From Strigamia acuminata (taxonomy: Eukaryota > Arthropoda > Chilopoda > Geophilomorpha > Linotaeniidae), in NCBI GenBank assembly GCA_949358305.1, contig OX442317.1, forward strand, positions 9,676,186 through 9,740,185: a stretch of 64,000 nucleotides of DNA, read 5' to 3'. The notes under the pieces were generated by a model that had not been told where the DNA came from, searched no databases, and was given only the letters and a program-made list of their open reading frames with translations. The position numbers were made by a program, and so were the translations under genes. How positions within the stretch are numbered: position 1 is the first letter of the stretch; each line of letters opens with the position of its first letter. Shown here piece by piece: positions 42,932-54,720 of this stretch.

Positions 42932-45900
42932 CGACCCGGCCCGCACAATACTCGCCGGTCGCCATGGCAACGCCGATATCCTCGCCCAGAGTTTTGAGTG
43001 GTCGCTGTCGATGCGGAGGTCAGCGCGTTAGTGGAGCCGCGAAAGACCCGTCAAATGTTTGATTGTGCACTGCGGTCCCTCGAGCTAAGTGCGCGCGGGG
43101 TTCCTTTTTGTTCCCGTCACGAACGCGGGCTGATCCAACGACGATAGTCCGCGTTCCATTGTGTCCGGCGAGGGCTGACTGAGTGGCTGCACACCCCTCG
43201 CTCAAAGAGAAACATTTCAATATTTTTCTGAAAAACTCGCTCTTTGCTCGGTGCCCCCTCGCTGCCCCCCAGTGCCCCTCGCTGCCCCTCGCTGCCCCTC
43301 ACTCCCCCGGACGCCGCGCTCGGTGTTTTTCTTTTTATGAATACCGAACACGATTTTCGGCCACAACTCAAAGGATTTTCCAGCTTCGTGACAGCAGCAC
43401 AAGAGAGCGCAATTGGTGGGCGGCGCGAACCCAAAGGAAAGAGATTGCGATCCTATTTATTTTGCGCCGACGATTAAATAAATAAATAAGGAGGAAGAAA
43501 AAAAAAATGGTGGCATTTCAACACCTGCACAGATTTCCACAGATTTCCAGCTCATTTGGCCGACAAAGATGGCGTCGGCGTCTCGTCGGTGTTGGGGGAC
43601 CCTCGACGTCGTCTCGGGTCGCGTCAGTGCGCTCGAGCGAGAGATGCGAGCGGGACGAGGCATTAGCGGGTTTGCGGCGGCCGATGGGTCGTTGCGATAG
43701 CGGGACCGGTTTGGTTTGGTTTGGGTTGGCGCGGTGCATTGTGGGCGCGGGTGTCGCCGCGCACAATTGATTCGTCAAATTTGTCAAAACGCAGGCCGGG
43801 CCGAGTCTGAATGGAGGGATTATGACTGCGCATATTTTTCAATAAAAAGCACTCACCCACCGAGGCCGGAAGTGATTATCAATGTGTAGCATTTCATGGT
43901 GGCGCATGCGCATATGGGGATTAAATTTTCACACAATCCGCCCGCTGTTTACCCAACTATGATGAGGCATCCCGATCCGCCTAACCGTCCATCATCCCCG
44001 AACAAAACACTCAAAATTGAAGAAAAAGCGTGGACATCGCATATAAGCTTGCTATTTCCTTTAATTGTGCTGCTATTGGAGACCCGCGCATTAACCGCTG
44101 GGTAAATTGGAAAAACTCAATTTTTCGTCGTAGATTCCAATTTTCCATTAAATAAATTCAAATTTTCTTCAAATTTTACTAAATTTTCCCAAAAAAAAAA
44201 TCAAATTTTACTAAATTTTCCAAAAAAAATTTCAAATTTTACTAAATTTTCCAAAAAAAATTTCAAAATTACTAAATTTTCCATTAAAATATTTCAAATA
44301 TCACTAAACTTTCCATTAAAAATTCAAATTTTCCTTAAACTTTCCATTAGAAAATTCAAATTTTCCTCAAATTTTTTATTAAAAAATTCAAATTTTTCTC
44401 AAATTTCTCATTAAAGAAATCGTACAATTTCATTCAATCACTTTTCGTTCCAAAAGCCATTGAAATACTTCATAGTTGGTGCGTATGTCTCTATTAAAAC
44501 CCCCGCGTTGTAGTAGAGACCTGCGCACAAACGACACATTTTATTAGAAGCCCGCGGTCTATTGGGGACCCGCGCACAATGAGAGAAAAAAGAGGCAATT
44601 TTGATTGCATCGGCGTGTGGAGTCCCTGCACACCAGGTGCCCTCAACCGACCCCTGGATGCGAAGATGACACCCCGACTGGTGTTATTAATTGCTCTAAT
44701 TAATTAACGGTGGCGGCCATAAATTCCCCGGCAGAAGAAGCCAAACTGCGCCCCGTGTGAACTCCAGAGGTGGATTTGCACGCGCGTCTGCGCCGTGAAA
44801 GGATGAGGGGGTGTTGGCAGTGACGTCATAACGTGACTCCCATTAGGGCCCCCTTTTCCGGGTCTCTTGTGAAGCGGAAGTTGTTTTGATACGATGTGGG
44901 AGTTTAGACAAGGGGGCCGCGACGGGCAAGGGTGTGTTTATCCGGAAGAGTGCATTTTCCCAAGGCGGACACGGCCAATCGGAAACGGGTTGACATTTCG
45001 CCCGATTGGAGACCCGGGGGACGAGGCGCGTGCAACAGATACGGATCGCGAGGGGACCACAAAGAGGCCACCCGCCCCTTAATCCCCCACAAAAGCCGCC
45101 ATTTTGGGCCGCCTTCGCGATCGTTTTGCCCGACAATGACGGACGTGATGTATTCTGACAGCGAGACGAGCAAATCTGGAGATCCGACTGGGGAAATGCG
45201 AGCGAAGCGAGTTCGACGGGAAATCCGCTCGACTTCGACCGAGGCCAGTGCGCCGCGCTCGGCCGGGACGAGGCGCGATCTCCGTGCGATTTTTATTTTT
45301 CTCATTTCATCAAAATCACTCGAGATAAGAATCCTGGGAAAATGGGAGAGCCATCAATTAGCGAGATGCACGCATAATGCGACGCGTGCTGGCCCACCCG
45401 TCGGCGGGAACGCGCTGAGGACGCTCGCGTCCAGCGTCTCGTTTGCGGTCAAAGCGGCCCGCAGCGGGGGATCGAGAGCGCCATTAAACCATCATTTGCA
45501 AATATTATCGCCCAGCGTTCCTTTGTGGACGCCCGCGTTCCTAATGAGACTCCTCCCGCCCCCGTCCCATCTCATCATTCATTGCTCCATCTGTTTGCGC
45601 TTTATCTCTCTCTCGCTCCTTCACCTGGACGACCGTCGTCAAGGAACGCACCATCCGACACCCCCCACTTGAAACGCGCTCGTATCGACGCCACCCGTCC
45701 GTCAATCATCGACGGGAGAGCACCGAAACGCCGCGTCCGGCTCTAACGACGCGAATTTCGCGCGCCGCGCTCGGTTAATGGGGACGAGGAGAAAATCGTT
45801 GCATGTTTGACGGACGTGTCGTTGCAGTTGGTGGCGAATAACGAGTGTTGCGTCCACACGGACGCCGTGTTTTGCGCCTGATTGAATCAATTAAACGCGG

Positions 45901-46570
45901 CGCGCTCGATGCAACCGGCGTCGAGAGGCGCACGCGGGAAGGAAAACACGCCGACTCGCAGCGCAGGATCCCACGCCCATCAACGACGACTCGCCCGCAT
46001 CGCACGACCGACGCCCCCTCGCGCCCTGATTAATTCTGACTCGGAGTGTCCGCATCCGGCGCCAACAATGAGATGGTAATTGGCCGCGCAACATGGACGG
46101 CGGCGCGCCCAAAACACCTCGCGACACCGAACCCGCGCGTCGCCCACTCGCGAAGAATTACGCGCGGATGGAACGGTCACGGGGGTCAAGACGCTGCGAA
46201 TGGCGCGTATAAAACCAAGATGGCGGGCGTGGGGGGTTTTAAAGCGCGCGAAACGGCGCGTTTCGTTGTGCGGAGGTGCTGGCAATTGGAGCCAATTAAG
46301 AGCGCGTTCGCTCACTGATCAGCGTTCGAGTGATTTGATCCATCTCTTCCCATGGGTCTGGGAAGATGGGGAACCAAACTCCCACATATACAATGATCAA
46401 ATAAATAATAAAAAGAAAAGAAGAGAGAGAGAGGAAAAAAACCGCATGGCGTCTGATTTGGATCAGCTGCTTCTCATCATGACGCGCGCGTGGGGGCAAA
46501 CAAATGGCGCGCGTCGTTGGCGACGCCACTTATATCATAAATCTTGAACGCGGTGACTCGCGTTGCGCAG
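42932..46570. other. GC-rich, CpG-rich block without supported genes
   Basis: Long overlapping ORFs occur on both strands, such as 44932-45672, but with composition-driven R/P/S/A-rich sequence and no domains. A GCCCCTCGCTGCCCC short repeat lies at about 43250-43305. Several GCCATTTTG motifs (YY1/Pho-like cores) are present, for example near 45100. It is consistent with CpG islands, promoters or enhancers of the forkhead locus. Confidence 0.45.
44110..44440. repeat. Degenerate AT-rich repeat
   Basis: About ten imperfect units of roughly 30 bases containing TTTCAAATTTTACTAAATTTTCC, within the GC-rich block. Confidence 0.7.
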
Positions 46571-46639
46571 CGAATTAACGAGGAATCAGTTTTCGTTAAA
46601 TTATTTAAAAAAAAAAAATTAAAAAAAAAATAAAAATAT

Positions 46640-47300
46640 TTCTTTTATTTTTTTTTAAAATGTCGTTTACACGGAATCAATTGCAAAGAAAGACATGAAA
46701 CGCGACTTTCGAGACCCCTTTGGAGGGGCAACAGAATCAGTCGAGTGGAAACGCCTCCCGGGGGTCGAAGGTGAGCACCCCCTTGTTGCGAAACGCGGAA
46801 TCGGAGACGGAAAGGCGTTTTCGGCGGCGTTTTGGCGGCGTTTCGAAGGCGCCGGTTGGGAATTGGGTTGCGGAGGTGGGGGTGTCGACGGCGGGTGGGT
46901 GGAAACGTTTGGGGGTGATTGGTTTTGAGGGTTTTTCGTTGTAGGGAGGGCGGTTAATTCACGTGGGACCGTGACGGGGGTCAAACCAACCTCCCTTCTC
47001 TGGATTCGAATGACAACAATGGGGTGAGGAAGGGAGGTCACGTGAGAAACGCGTTGGTATACTAACGTCTCGTGCAAGGCACAAAAGCCAAAGCTCGACC
47101 CCCTGGACCCAAGGTGAGGCGTCCACACCCAACCCCCTCGGACAAAAGTCAAGTTGCAACACCCCAACACCGACGTGATGTAACTCAAACTCGTCTGTGT
47201 TTCGTTCTGGGCGCGGACAAATGGATAAATGCGACTAACAAAATGTTAAGCCCAGAATTGTGCTGTTGCGTGCAGGTTAAGCTAAACGGGATTAATCGCT
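46640..47300 (-). other. Possible 3' exon region of a minus-strand transcript
   Basis: On minus, a long frame rich in proline and serine ends FMSFFAIDSV-stop at about 46667, and an AATAAA-like signal follows near 46645. The frame may be a composition artefact. No domain is recognised. Confidence 0.2.
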
Positions 47301-47389
47301 TGGAGTAGAGTCTGCATGTATACAAATAAACAAATACAATACAATAGTTCCTGGTTGGAATTGTGTTTTTTGTGATTTAGAAGTGAGAA

Positions 47390-48000
47390 AGTGATGATTT
47401 TTATGATTTAATCGTAAAAAAATAGTGATTTTCATGATTTAATCGTCAAGAAATAATGATTTTTATGATTTAAATGTCGAAAAATGACAATTTTCACAAT
47501 TAAAACATGAATAAATGACAATTTTCACAATTAAAACATGAATAAATGACAATTTTCACAATTAAAACATGAATAAATGACAATTTTCATGATTTTAATG
47601 TCCAAAAATGACAATTCTCGCGATTTTAATGTCCAAAAATGACAATTTTCATGACTTTAATGTCAGAAAATGACAATTTCATGATTTTAATGTCAAAAAA
47701 TGACAATTTTTAAGATTTTAATGTCAAAAAATGACAATTTTCATGATTTTAATGTCCAAAAATGACAATTTTCATGACTTTAATGTCAGAAAATGACAAT
47801 TTCATGATTTTAATGTCAGAAAATGACAATTTCATGATTTTAATGTCAAAAAATGACAATTTTTAAGATTTTAATGTCAAAAAATGACAATTTTCATGAT
47901 TTTAATGTCCAAAAATGACAATTCTCACGATTTTAATGTCCAAAAATGACAATTTTCATGACTTTAATGTCAGAAAATGGCAATTTTCATGATTTGTCGT
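47390..48000. repeat. About 31-bp minisatellite
   Basis: About twenty units of AATGACAATTTTCATGATTT followed by TAATGTCAAAA, organised in higher-order blocks: the order of variant units repeats (for example 47640-47760 and 47760-47930). It is AT-rich. Confidence 0.9.
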
Positions 48001-49560
48001 GATTTAAATACTAATACGTCATGAACAGACTGAATAAATCATATTATAAATTATACCCATGATTTCTTCCCATTTTAAATTCCTTTTAAATCCCATTTTT
48101 CCTCTTCGAAATCCCATTTTTAAATTCAAACCATATTTTTGTTAAATTAATTTTTCATAATTTCAAACCAAAATGTTATACAAATCTAATTCTCCATTTA
48201 TTCCTTCCATTCCTTCCTTCCTTCCCCGACCACTTGTAACTTCAAGGTCCGGCACTAACTCGATCGCCCAATTAAACCCGTTGCCATTGTTTACCCGAAC
48301 GCGGGCGTCTCAGCTCATTAAGATAATGAACTAAATTCGGTGGAAAACACCAAGCGCCATTTTCCAGACACCGCATTCCAAGACGCCCTCTCCTCTCCTC
48401 TCTTCTCCTCTCCTCTCCTCTCTCCTCTCCCTTCGCACACCCCTCGGCTCGGCTCGGCTCAGCTCGGCTCAGTTGTATCTGACTCTCATCTCGTAACCCC
48501 CATCACCCATCCTTCCTCTCCTTCGCCACAATCACGTGACATTTTTTCTTCTCTTTGTCAATCCGTTTCGACGCAATTATCGAATCACTGATTGAGATCC
48601 ACAATCAACTCGACACAAATTAAGAAATATACCAATTTGCCGCACTGCGCACGCGCATTTGCATCAGCGTCTCTTCCATCCTCATTCTCCAACGCCGGAC
48701 GTGGCTCATTATTTAATCAAGCATCGCACAGATCGCGCGTCCATTTCCCTAAAAGAGGGGGACCATTTAACAACCGACAATAAAACAACTCCAAAATCAA
48801 CGCCACCGCGCATGACCGGAAATTAAAAAAAATATCAACTCCCCAAATATATCGAATCCGAATAAAAAATCACAAGTAATTAATTTCTCGTTCGAAACGA
48901 AAATAAAAAAAATCCGAACAACAACAAGAAAACCGGTCGCTTAATTAATTTAGCCCTAAATCCCATAGAATAACACGAGAGAAAAAATCGGAAAAAATGA
49001 TTAAAGAAAAAAAATAAATGCAAATAATTTTGCTCGTTAGCTTCTATGAACATGTAGGAGGAAACAGGGCGCAAATTCCTTTTTAAAATTTCATCGCTTG
49101 CGATGCGTTTCATTTGCCAACGAGTGGGAGGTAGTTAAAAAGGACCCAAGTGATGCGTCCGTTGCGTTCCATAATCCAATGCAAACTCGGACAAATGAAT
49201 TCGCCGCACCATCTTTCCATTCAAGTCGATTGAGCAAATTTCAATTACGTCAACTGTCAGCCCGTCGACCCCGCTACAACGAAGCGCCGCACAAACCCGC
49301 CTTGACCGCCCCACCCCCAACCACCCACGCCCGAACGACCCCACCCAACGCCCCTACTCGCGCCCCGAAACACATACCCCCACGACCCACCGGCCCGCCG
49401 CCAGGGCCCGCTTCGTTGTGCCGGGGTTGACCCTCGATGTGTTGGCAACGCTCTTCCTCAATTGAATTCGTTGCGCGCTTTGAGAAGTGCGGACGAGAAA
49501 AATTGATCTAATGAATGGGTCGCTTGAAAAGGAAAAATCTTTGTCAAACAAATCACGAAT
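48001..49560. other. Intergenic with CT-rich microsatellites
   Basis: TCTCCTCTCC-type repeats lie at 48385-48430, followed by GGCTCGGCTCAG repeats to 48470. A C-rich block at 49300-49400 gives spurious proline ORFs. No gene is supported. Confidence 0.5.
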
Positions 49561-50463
49561 TAAAATTTATATAAAATAAAAATAAAATATTTTTTTTATT
49601 TTTTATTTTTATAAAGTAACAAAAATGGCCGCCGTGACGTCACCGGGCGGTTAGAAGTAAAAACATCGAATTGGAGCCAATAAAAAGAGGCGAATATCAG
49701 GTACAAACACCTCGTTAGGAGCGACCAATCAACACACTGCAGGGGGATGAAAAGAAGGGAGCAACGAACGCGAACGCGCGGTAAACAGTGTGTCAATATT
49801 TGGCGCGTTCGTGGCTCGTCTCTAGGGGCTGTCGTCGCCTGGGCGTTGCCCGGTGTCAACACAGCTCGCGTTTTGTTGTTTTCGACGATTTTGTGTCGTT
49901 TTCGAGCGGTTTTGGCCTCGTTTTGGGCTCGTTTTATTTTCTCTATTATATTATTTGATGTTGGTGCTCGTTATCCATTTCTGGTGCGCGTTGATTGTCT
50001 TTTAATGAAGGGAGAGGGGGTCAGGACGAAGGGGTATAACGAGGCGAGTATAGGATGATGGTGGGGGGAAACGTGAGTCGGGGCCACCGCCCACCCGTCG
50101 TTTTCTATTGCATGTGCATATTCGGGGCATATGTCCCGCAGCAGCACGTGCGCGCACGGTTCATTACGCATGCAGAATGGCGTGAAAGCGACACGACGGC
50201 GCTGAATTATGGGTTTGGGCAGAAACCCCCGTCGCTTGTCGACAACCAAACACTCGGGATATCCCATCATCCAATTTTTGAATCTCGTGGGATGCTAAAT
50301 CGCCTCCTTTTCGGCTTTTATGGCAGCGTGAGGGGTATTGCATCGAGTTAGGGATTTGTTTGGTTTGTTTGCGCGTGTGGGTTTGCATGTTTGTTTGGGT
50401 GTTTGTTGTTTGTTGCTTTTTGCTTTTTCTGCATTTTCTGCTGTTTGTTTCGGTTTCGTCCGC

Positions 50464-50500
<37 letters not shown>

Positions 50501-51600
50501 GTTTGTTTGTTTGCAAAAACTTTGGTGTGAAATTGAAGCGCGTAGTTGAAGTTGAGAAATAAAACTTCAACAACGAAGAAAAATAAAAATTTTAACAATG
50601 GAGAAAAGTAATGTTTACAAGTAAAATGTGAAGATAAAGAAGCGAATTTGGACGAACTGCGTACAAATTAGAAAGCACACATCTGTCCCATACATACCAT
50701 TTTTGATATTTTAAATGCTAAATTGCCAAAGTAAGGTTTAAGAACAAACACTGAAAAACACACGATTGAAGAAATTATCTAAACAAGCTACAGAAAACAG
50801 TTGACAATTGCGAGAATCATCAGAGAAGGGCACTGCAGCACAAAATAATTTATACAAATTTACCAAACCAAACTAATATGAAATCGTCACAATAAAAATA
50901 CGTCCAACCCGAGCATAAAACATATAATAACCCAAATAGACATTGCGCTTGAAATGCAAACAGGTCCTTCTGCGAAAATCAAACCAGCAGAGTCTGCAAA
51001 CAGGGTTAATTGAAAAGCAGGTCCAAACTGACCATTTATATCTTTTTTTCGAATAACAGCAAAACCTGTTGACGATGTTTTTAATCAACATTTTATTAAA
51101 TGTAAAAAGTAATTTTTGTGTTGTTTATTGTTTGAGTTATTGAGCCAGCGCTGGCTTTGAATCGAAGACGCTTGGTTGCACTCTTTGGCGAATCTTGTGG
51201 CAACAAACACTTTTTCACGTTTTGTTTCTTTTTTTGGAGAACCTGTCTCGAGTTACTTAAGTGAGGAAAGAGGGCCGAGGAAAGCGTATCGAGTGCGCGT
51301 CTGTTGCGTTTCTCGACGCGGGAAAGGAAAGTGATCTGCTTGTTGACAACGCGTCCTCTTCAATGTCTGTTGCCCAAATAAACTTGCTCGTAGGGGTCCG
51401 TGGGTGGGCAACGCGGGGGTGGAAACACATTAGCAAACAAATTACTCTGATTTCAACGCGAATCCGATACGAAACGTGTATAATGTCTATAACTGCTTCG
51501 AATAAACGTTGGGGCGTTTATTAATTAATTGGTTAGCTTAAAAATTTTGGAAGTTGTGCGATGTTGGTTTAACAGTAACGCTAAATGGCGTTAAAATTGG
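49561..51600. other. GC-moderate block and long poly(T)
   Basis: 49700-50340 is CpG-rich with CCAAT boxes near 49670 and 49730, possibly a promoter or enhancer. A run of about 33 T lies at 50467-50499. No ORF with recognisable content was found; low-complexity K-runs opposite the T-run are artefacts. Confidence 0.4.
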
Positions 51601-51689
51601 ATCAAAATTATTTAAAGTTTTGGTAAAATTTGTAAATTTATATTTCAATTTGAAAAATTAAAATAAAATTTTTTTAAGTTTGCGTGTTG

Positions 51690-52330
51690 CTGAATTGCAT
51701 TAAAATTAGCTAAATTGTTTTAAATCTCTGAAAAATTGTATTAAATTTTTCCGCAATTGTCTTAAATTTTTGCAAAATTGCATTTTCTAAATCTTTGCAA
51801 ATTGCATTTTCTAAATCTTTGCAAAATTGCATTTTCTAAATCTTTGCAAATTGCATTTTCTAAATCTTTTCAAAATTGCATTTTCTTTAATCTTTGCAAA
51901 ATTGCATTTTCTAAATCTTTGCAAAATTGAATTTTTTAAATCTTTGCAAAATTGCATTTTCTAAATCTTTGCAAAATTGCATTTTCCAAATCTTTGCAAA
52001 ATTGCATATTCTAAATCTTTGCAAAATTGTCTTAAATTTTTGCTCAATTGTCTTAAAGTTTTGCAAAATCGCATTAAATTTGTACAAAATTGCCTCAATC
52101 TTTTGCAAAATTGCATCAAACTTTATAAAAATGATATCAAAATTTTGCTAAATTCTGTCAAATTTTTGCAAAAATACGTTAAAACTTTGCAAAATTATAA
52201 TAAAATTTTGCAAAATTGCATCAAACTTTATAAAAATGATATCAAAATTTTGCTAAATTCTGTCAAATTTTTGCAACAATACGTTAAAACTTTGCAAAAT
52301 TATAATAAAATTTTGGAAAACTGCATCAAA
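51690..52330. repeat. About 24-bp minisatellite
   Basis: Many units of TTTGCAAAATTGCATTTTCTAAATC that grade into diverged forms towards 52330, including a 95-bp direct duplication (52100-52190 and 52205-52295). Confidence 0.9.
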
Positions 52331-52628
52331 ATTCATTGACATTTTGGAAAATTGAATGAAAATCTTGTAAAATTGCACAAAATAAATTTTAAAAAAAGAA
52401 AGCAAAGCCGAAAAAGCCTTGTAAACATAAAAACACCCGCGCCAAGAACATCGGTTGCAAAACACAAACAAACGCCCCTACCCTACTCTACTCAGTACTC
52501 ATCAACACAAACACCAAACCGATGACAATAATCACTTTTATTGTATAGTTCCTGCACATCAATCACAAAACCAAAGTGCTACAACAAACACTTCCTCATC
52601 AAACGCCGGATGCGTCGGCGGGGAAAGA

Positions 52629-52705
52629 CGAACCCGAACCCGAACCCGAACCCGAACCCGAACCCAAACGAACCCGAACAAACCCAAACGAACCCAAACC
52701 CAGCC
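52629..52705. repeat. GAACCC hexanucleotide repeat
   Basis: At least six perfect GAACCC units continue as GAACCCAAAC variants. It lies about 350 bases upstream of the forkhead promoter. It is not the arthropod telomere motif (TTAGG). Confidence 0.9.
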
Positions 52706-53056
52706 ACGACAAAAGAGACGCACCTTTGCGTCTCAATTAGTCATCCGCTGTAAATTACACGCTCACCTTCAAGGACCCCCTGTCGATCCACAAAAGGGTG
52801 ATTTACGCTTCTCGAGTCCACGTGACAATAGTGACCAGCGCGTTTACCACACCGCGTCCATCGCACTAGTACACAAAGCCCTTCGTGCGCGCGCCGGGGG
52901 GAGCCGGGAGGAGCAGCACAGAGCAGCACAGAGCAGCACACACCAGCCTCGCCCCCCGATTGGCCGCAAGCCCGCTCTCACCAACGCTCGGAAGGCGGGC
53001 CCGCGCCTCCTCCCATTGGCGGGCCCGCGCCGACTCCGCCCCTCGCCCCTCGCCAC

Positions 53057-53064
53057 TATATAAA
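53057..53064 (+). promoter_or_regulatory. TATA box of the forkhead gene
   Basis: TATATAAA in a GC-rich context, 94 bases upstream of the forkhead ATG. Initiation is expected near 53085-53095, giving a short 5' UTR. CCAAT-type boxes (ATTGG) lie at about 52960 and 53017. Confidence 0.75.
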
Positions 53065-53150
53065 CGAGCCTCCCTGGTCGGACGCGCGAGGCCGCGTTGG
53101 CAGCAAGCGCATGCACACGCCACTCGTACAGCTCTCGCGCAGCAGCTGCC

Positions 53151-54383
53151 ATGGTGAAAATGGAGTCGCCGCCCTGCGTACAACTGCGTTCCTCCTTCAG
53201 CATCAGCAGTCTGCTGTGGGGCAACAAAAAACTGGACGACAACGACGACTTGGACGAAGACGACGTCCTCATGGACGAGGACGACGTCCTCTTGGACGAC
53301 GACATGGACGAGGAGGACGACGACGACCTCGACGTCACCCGAGTGAGCAGTCCCGAGTCGCCGTCGCCGCCCGTGCACACCAAGCCGGAGAAAACACCGA
53401 CGTCGCCCAGTCCCGCCGAGCGCGCGCCGACCCCGTCGCCGCCGCCGACGAATGCCGCCCGCGCCGATGAATCGCGCCCGGACGCGGCCGACAAGGGCGG
53501 CGACGGCGAGGCGAAGAAGAAGGCGGAGAAGCCGCCGTTCAGCTACAACGCGCTCATCATGATGGCCATCCGACAGAGCCCCGAGAAACGACTCACCCTG
53601 AACGGCATCTACGAGTTTATCATGAAGAACTTCCCGTACTACCGCGAGAACAAGCAGGGCTGGCAGAACTCGATCCGCCACAACCTCTCGCTCAACAAGT
53701 GTTTCGTCAAGGTGCCGCGCCACTACGACGACCCGGGCAAGGGCAATTACTGGATGCTCGACCCGTCCTCGGACGACGTGTTCATCGGCGGCACCACGGG
53801 CAAGCTGCGCCGCCGCTCGACCGCCGCTTCGCGCTCGCGCCTCGCCGCCTTCAAGAGGTCGACGCTCGTCTACCCGCCGCACCACCACCACGCGCACCAC
53901 CACCACGCGCACCACCACCATCCGCACTTGGCTTGCTCGCCCGACAAGCCGCACCAGCCGCCGCTGCTCTGGCCCATCGCCACGCTCGCGTCGCTCTACC
54001 CGGCCGCCGCTGGTTTCTACCGCTACCCGGCCGCCTACCCGTACGTGGGCGCCGCCAACGCCGGTGCGGCGGCGCTGCTGGCTCCCGGGACGAAGCCGAC
54101 GGGCGCGCCGAGCTTCTCCGTCGAGCGCTTGCTGGACACTTCGTGCTCGCCGGCCGTGGCGTCGCTCAGAGTGGGCTTGGGACTCCCTTTCGCGACCCCC
54201 GGCGCCACCTACTGCTCCGGGTACCCCGTGCATCAGAGCCCGTTCGACATTTACGCGAATCTGCGCAATGCGGGCGTGTCGGCGTTCAGTGCGCTCAATC
54301 CGGCGTCGGGGCCCGGCGCCGGGGCTGCTGCGGGTGCGGAGTCGTCGCCCTTCAAACCCGTGGTGGACACGAGACCCAGCTAG
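53151..54383 (+). CDS. slp/FoxG: Forkhead transcription factor, FoxG / sloppy-paired class
   Basis: Single-exon, 410-aa nuclear DNA-binding protein; the class patterns segments and the anterior nervous system. The N-terminus has the FoxG/slp motif [10 protein letters not shown] (Eh1-type, Groucho-binding in relatives). An unusually long acidic run (about residues 26-63, D/E-rich) and a proline/serine linker follow. The forkhead domain, about residues 125-220, starts [20 protein letters not shown] and includes the recognition helix [20 protein letters not shown] and the wing [28 protein letters not shown] is the FoxG signature. A histidine-rich run ([16 protein letters not shown]) and an alanine/proline C-terminus follow. 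The GCCATGG start context is strong; no ATG lies upstream in frame. Whether it is slp1, slp2 or the single FoxG cannot be decided. Confidence 0.96.
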   Translation: MVKMESPPCVQLRSSFSISSLLWGNKKLDDNDDLDEDDVLMDEDDVLLDDDMDEEDDDDLDVTRVSSPESPSPPVHTKPEKTPTSPSPAERAPTPSPPPTNAARADESRPDAADKGGDGEAKKKAEKPPFSYNALIMMAIRQSPEKRLTLNGIYEFIMKNFPYYRENKQGWQNSIRHNLSLNKCFVKVPRHYDDPGKGNYWMLDPSSDDVFIGGTTGKLRRRSTAASRSRLAAFKRSTLVYPPHHHHAHHHHAHHHHPHLACSPDKPHQPPLLWPIATLASLYPAAAGFYRYPAAYPYVGAANAGAAALLAPGTKPTGAPSFSVERLLDTSCSPAVASLRVGLGLPFATPGATYCSGYPVHQSPFDIYANLRNAGVSAFSALNPASGPGAGAAAGAESSPFKPVVDTRPS

Positions 54384-54720
54384 TTGTAACATAGTAAGTG
54401 AACTTTGAACTCTTAGAAAAAAAAAGTTGTTAAACTAAAGACTATATTTCGGTTCGAGTTTCGAGTTTCGAGTTTCGCATTTCGAATTTCTTCGAATTGA
54501 TATTGTATAATTATTAATTATTATTATTTTTATTTCTATTTTTTAAAAAAGAAAAAAAACATACAAGATGAAAACAATGTGTAATATTTGGTATTGTATA
54601 CGTTTTTGTGCATCGTTTAATTATTATTTTTGTAAATATTTTTCTGATTTATTTTTATTTTTTTTTTCAATTTTTCAAATGGAAGTGAATGAAGTGAAAT
54701 GATGAAATGAATAAACACGT
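54384..54720 (+). other. Forkhead 3' UTR
   Basis: AT-rich, with a short GTTTCGA repeat near 54450-54485 and AATAAA at about 54709-54714 as the likely polyadenylation signal. Confidence 0.6.

Noticed and set aside
44932-45672. 246-aa ORF in the GC-rich block
   Set aside because: It starts at GTG, has no domain, overlaps equally long ORFs in other frames and strands, and shows composition-driven residues.
47390-48000. CRISPR-like array
   Set aside because: The units are contiguous with no unique spacers, and this is an animal genome. It is a minisatellite.
52629-52705. Interstitial telomere repeat
   Set aside because: GAACCC units do not match TTAGG or TTAGGG telomere motifs on either strand.
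52866-54392. 508-aa ORF on the minus strand opposite the forkhead gene
   Set aside because: Its arginine/valine/histidine-rich sequence is the complement of GC-rich forkhead codons. The plus-strand protein has a clear domain.
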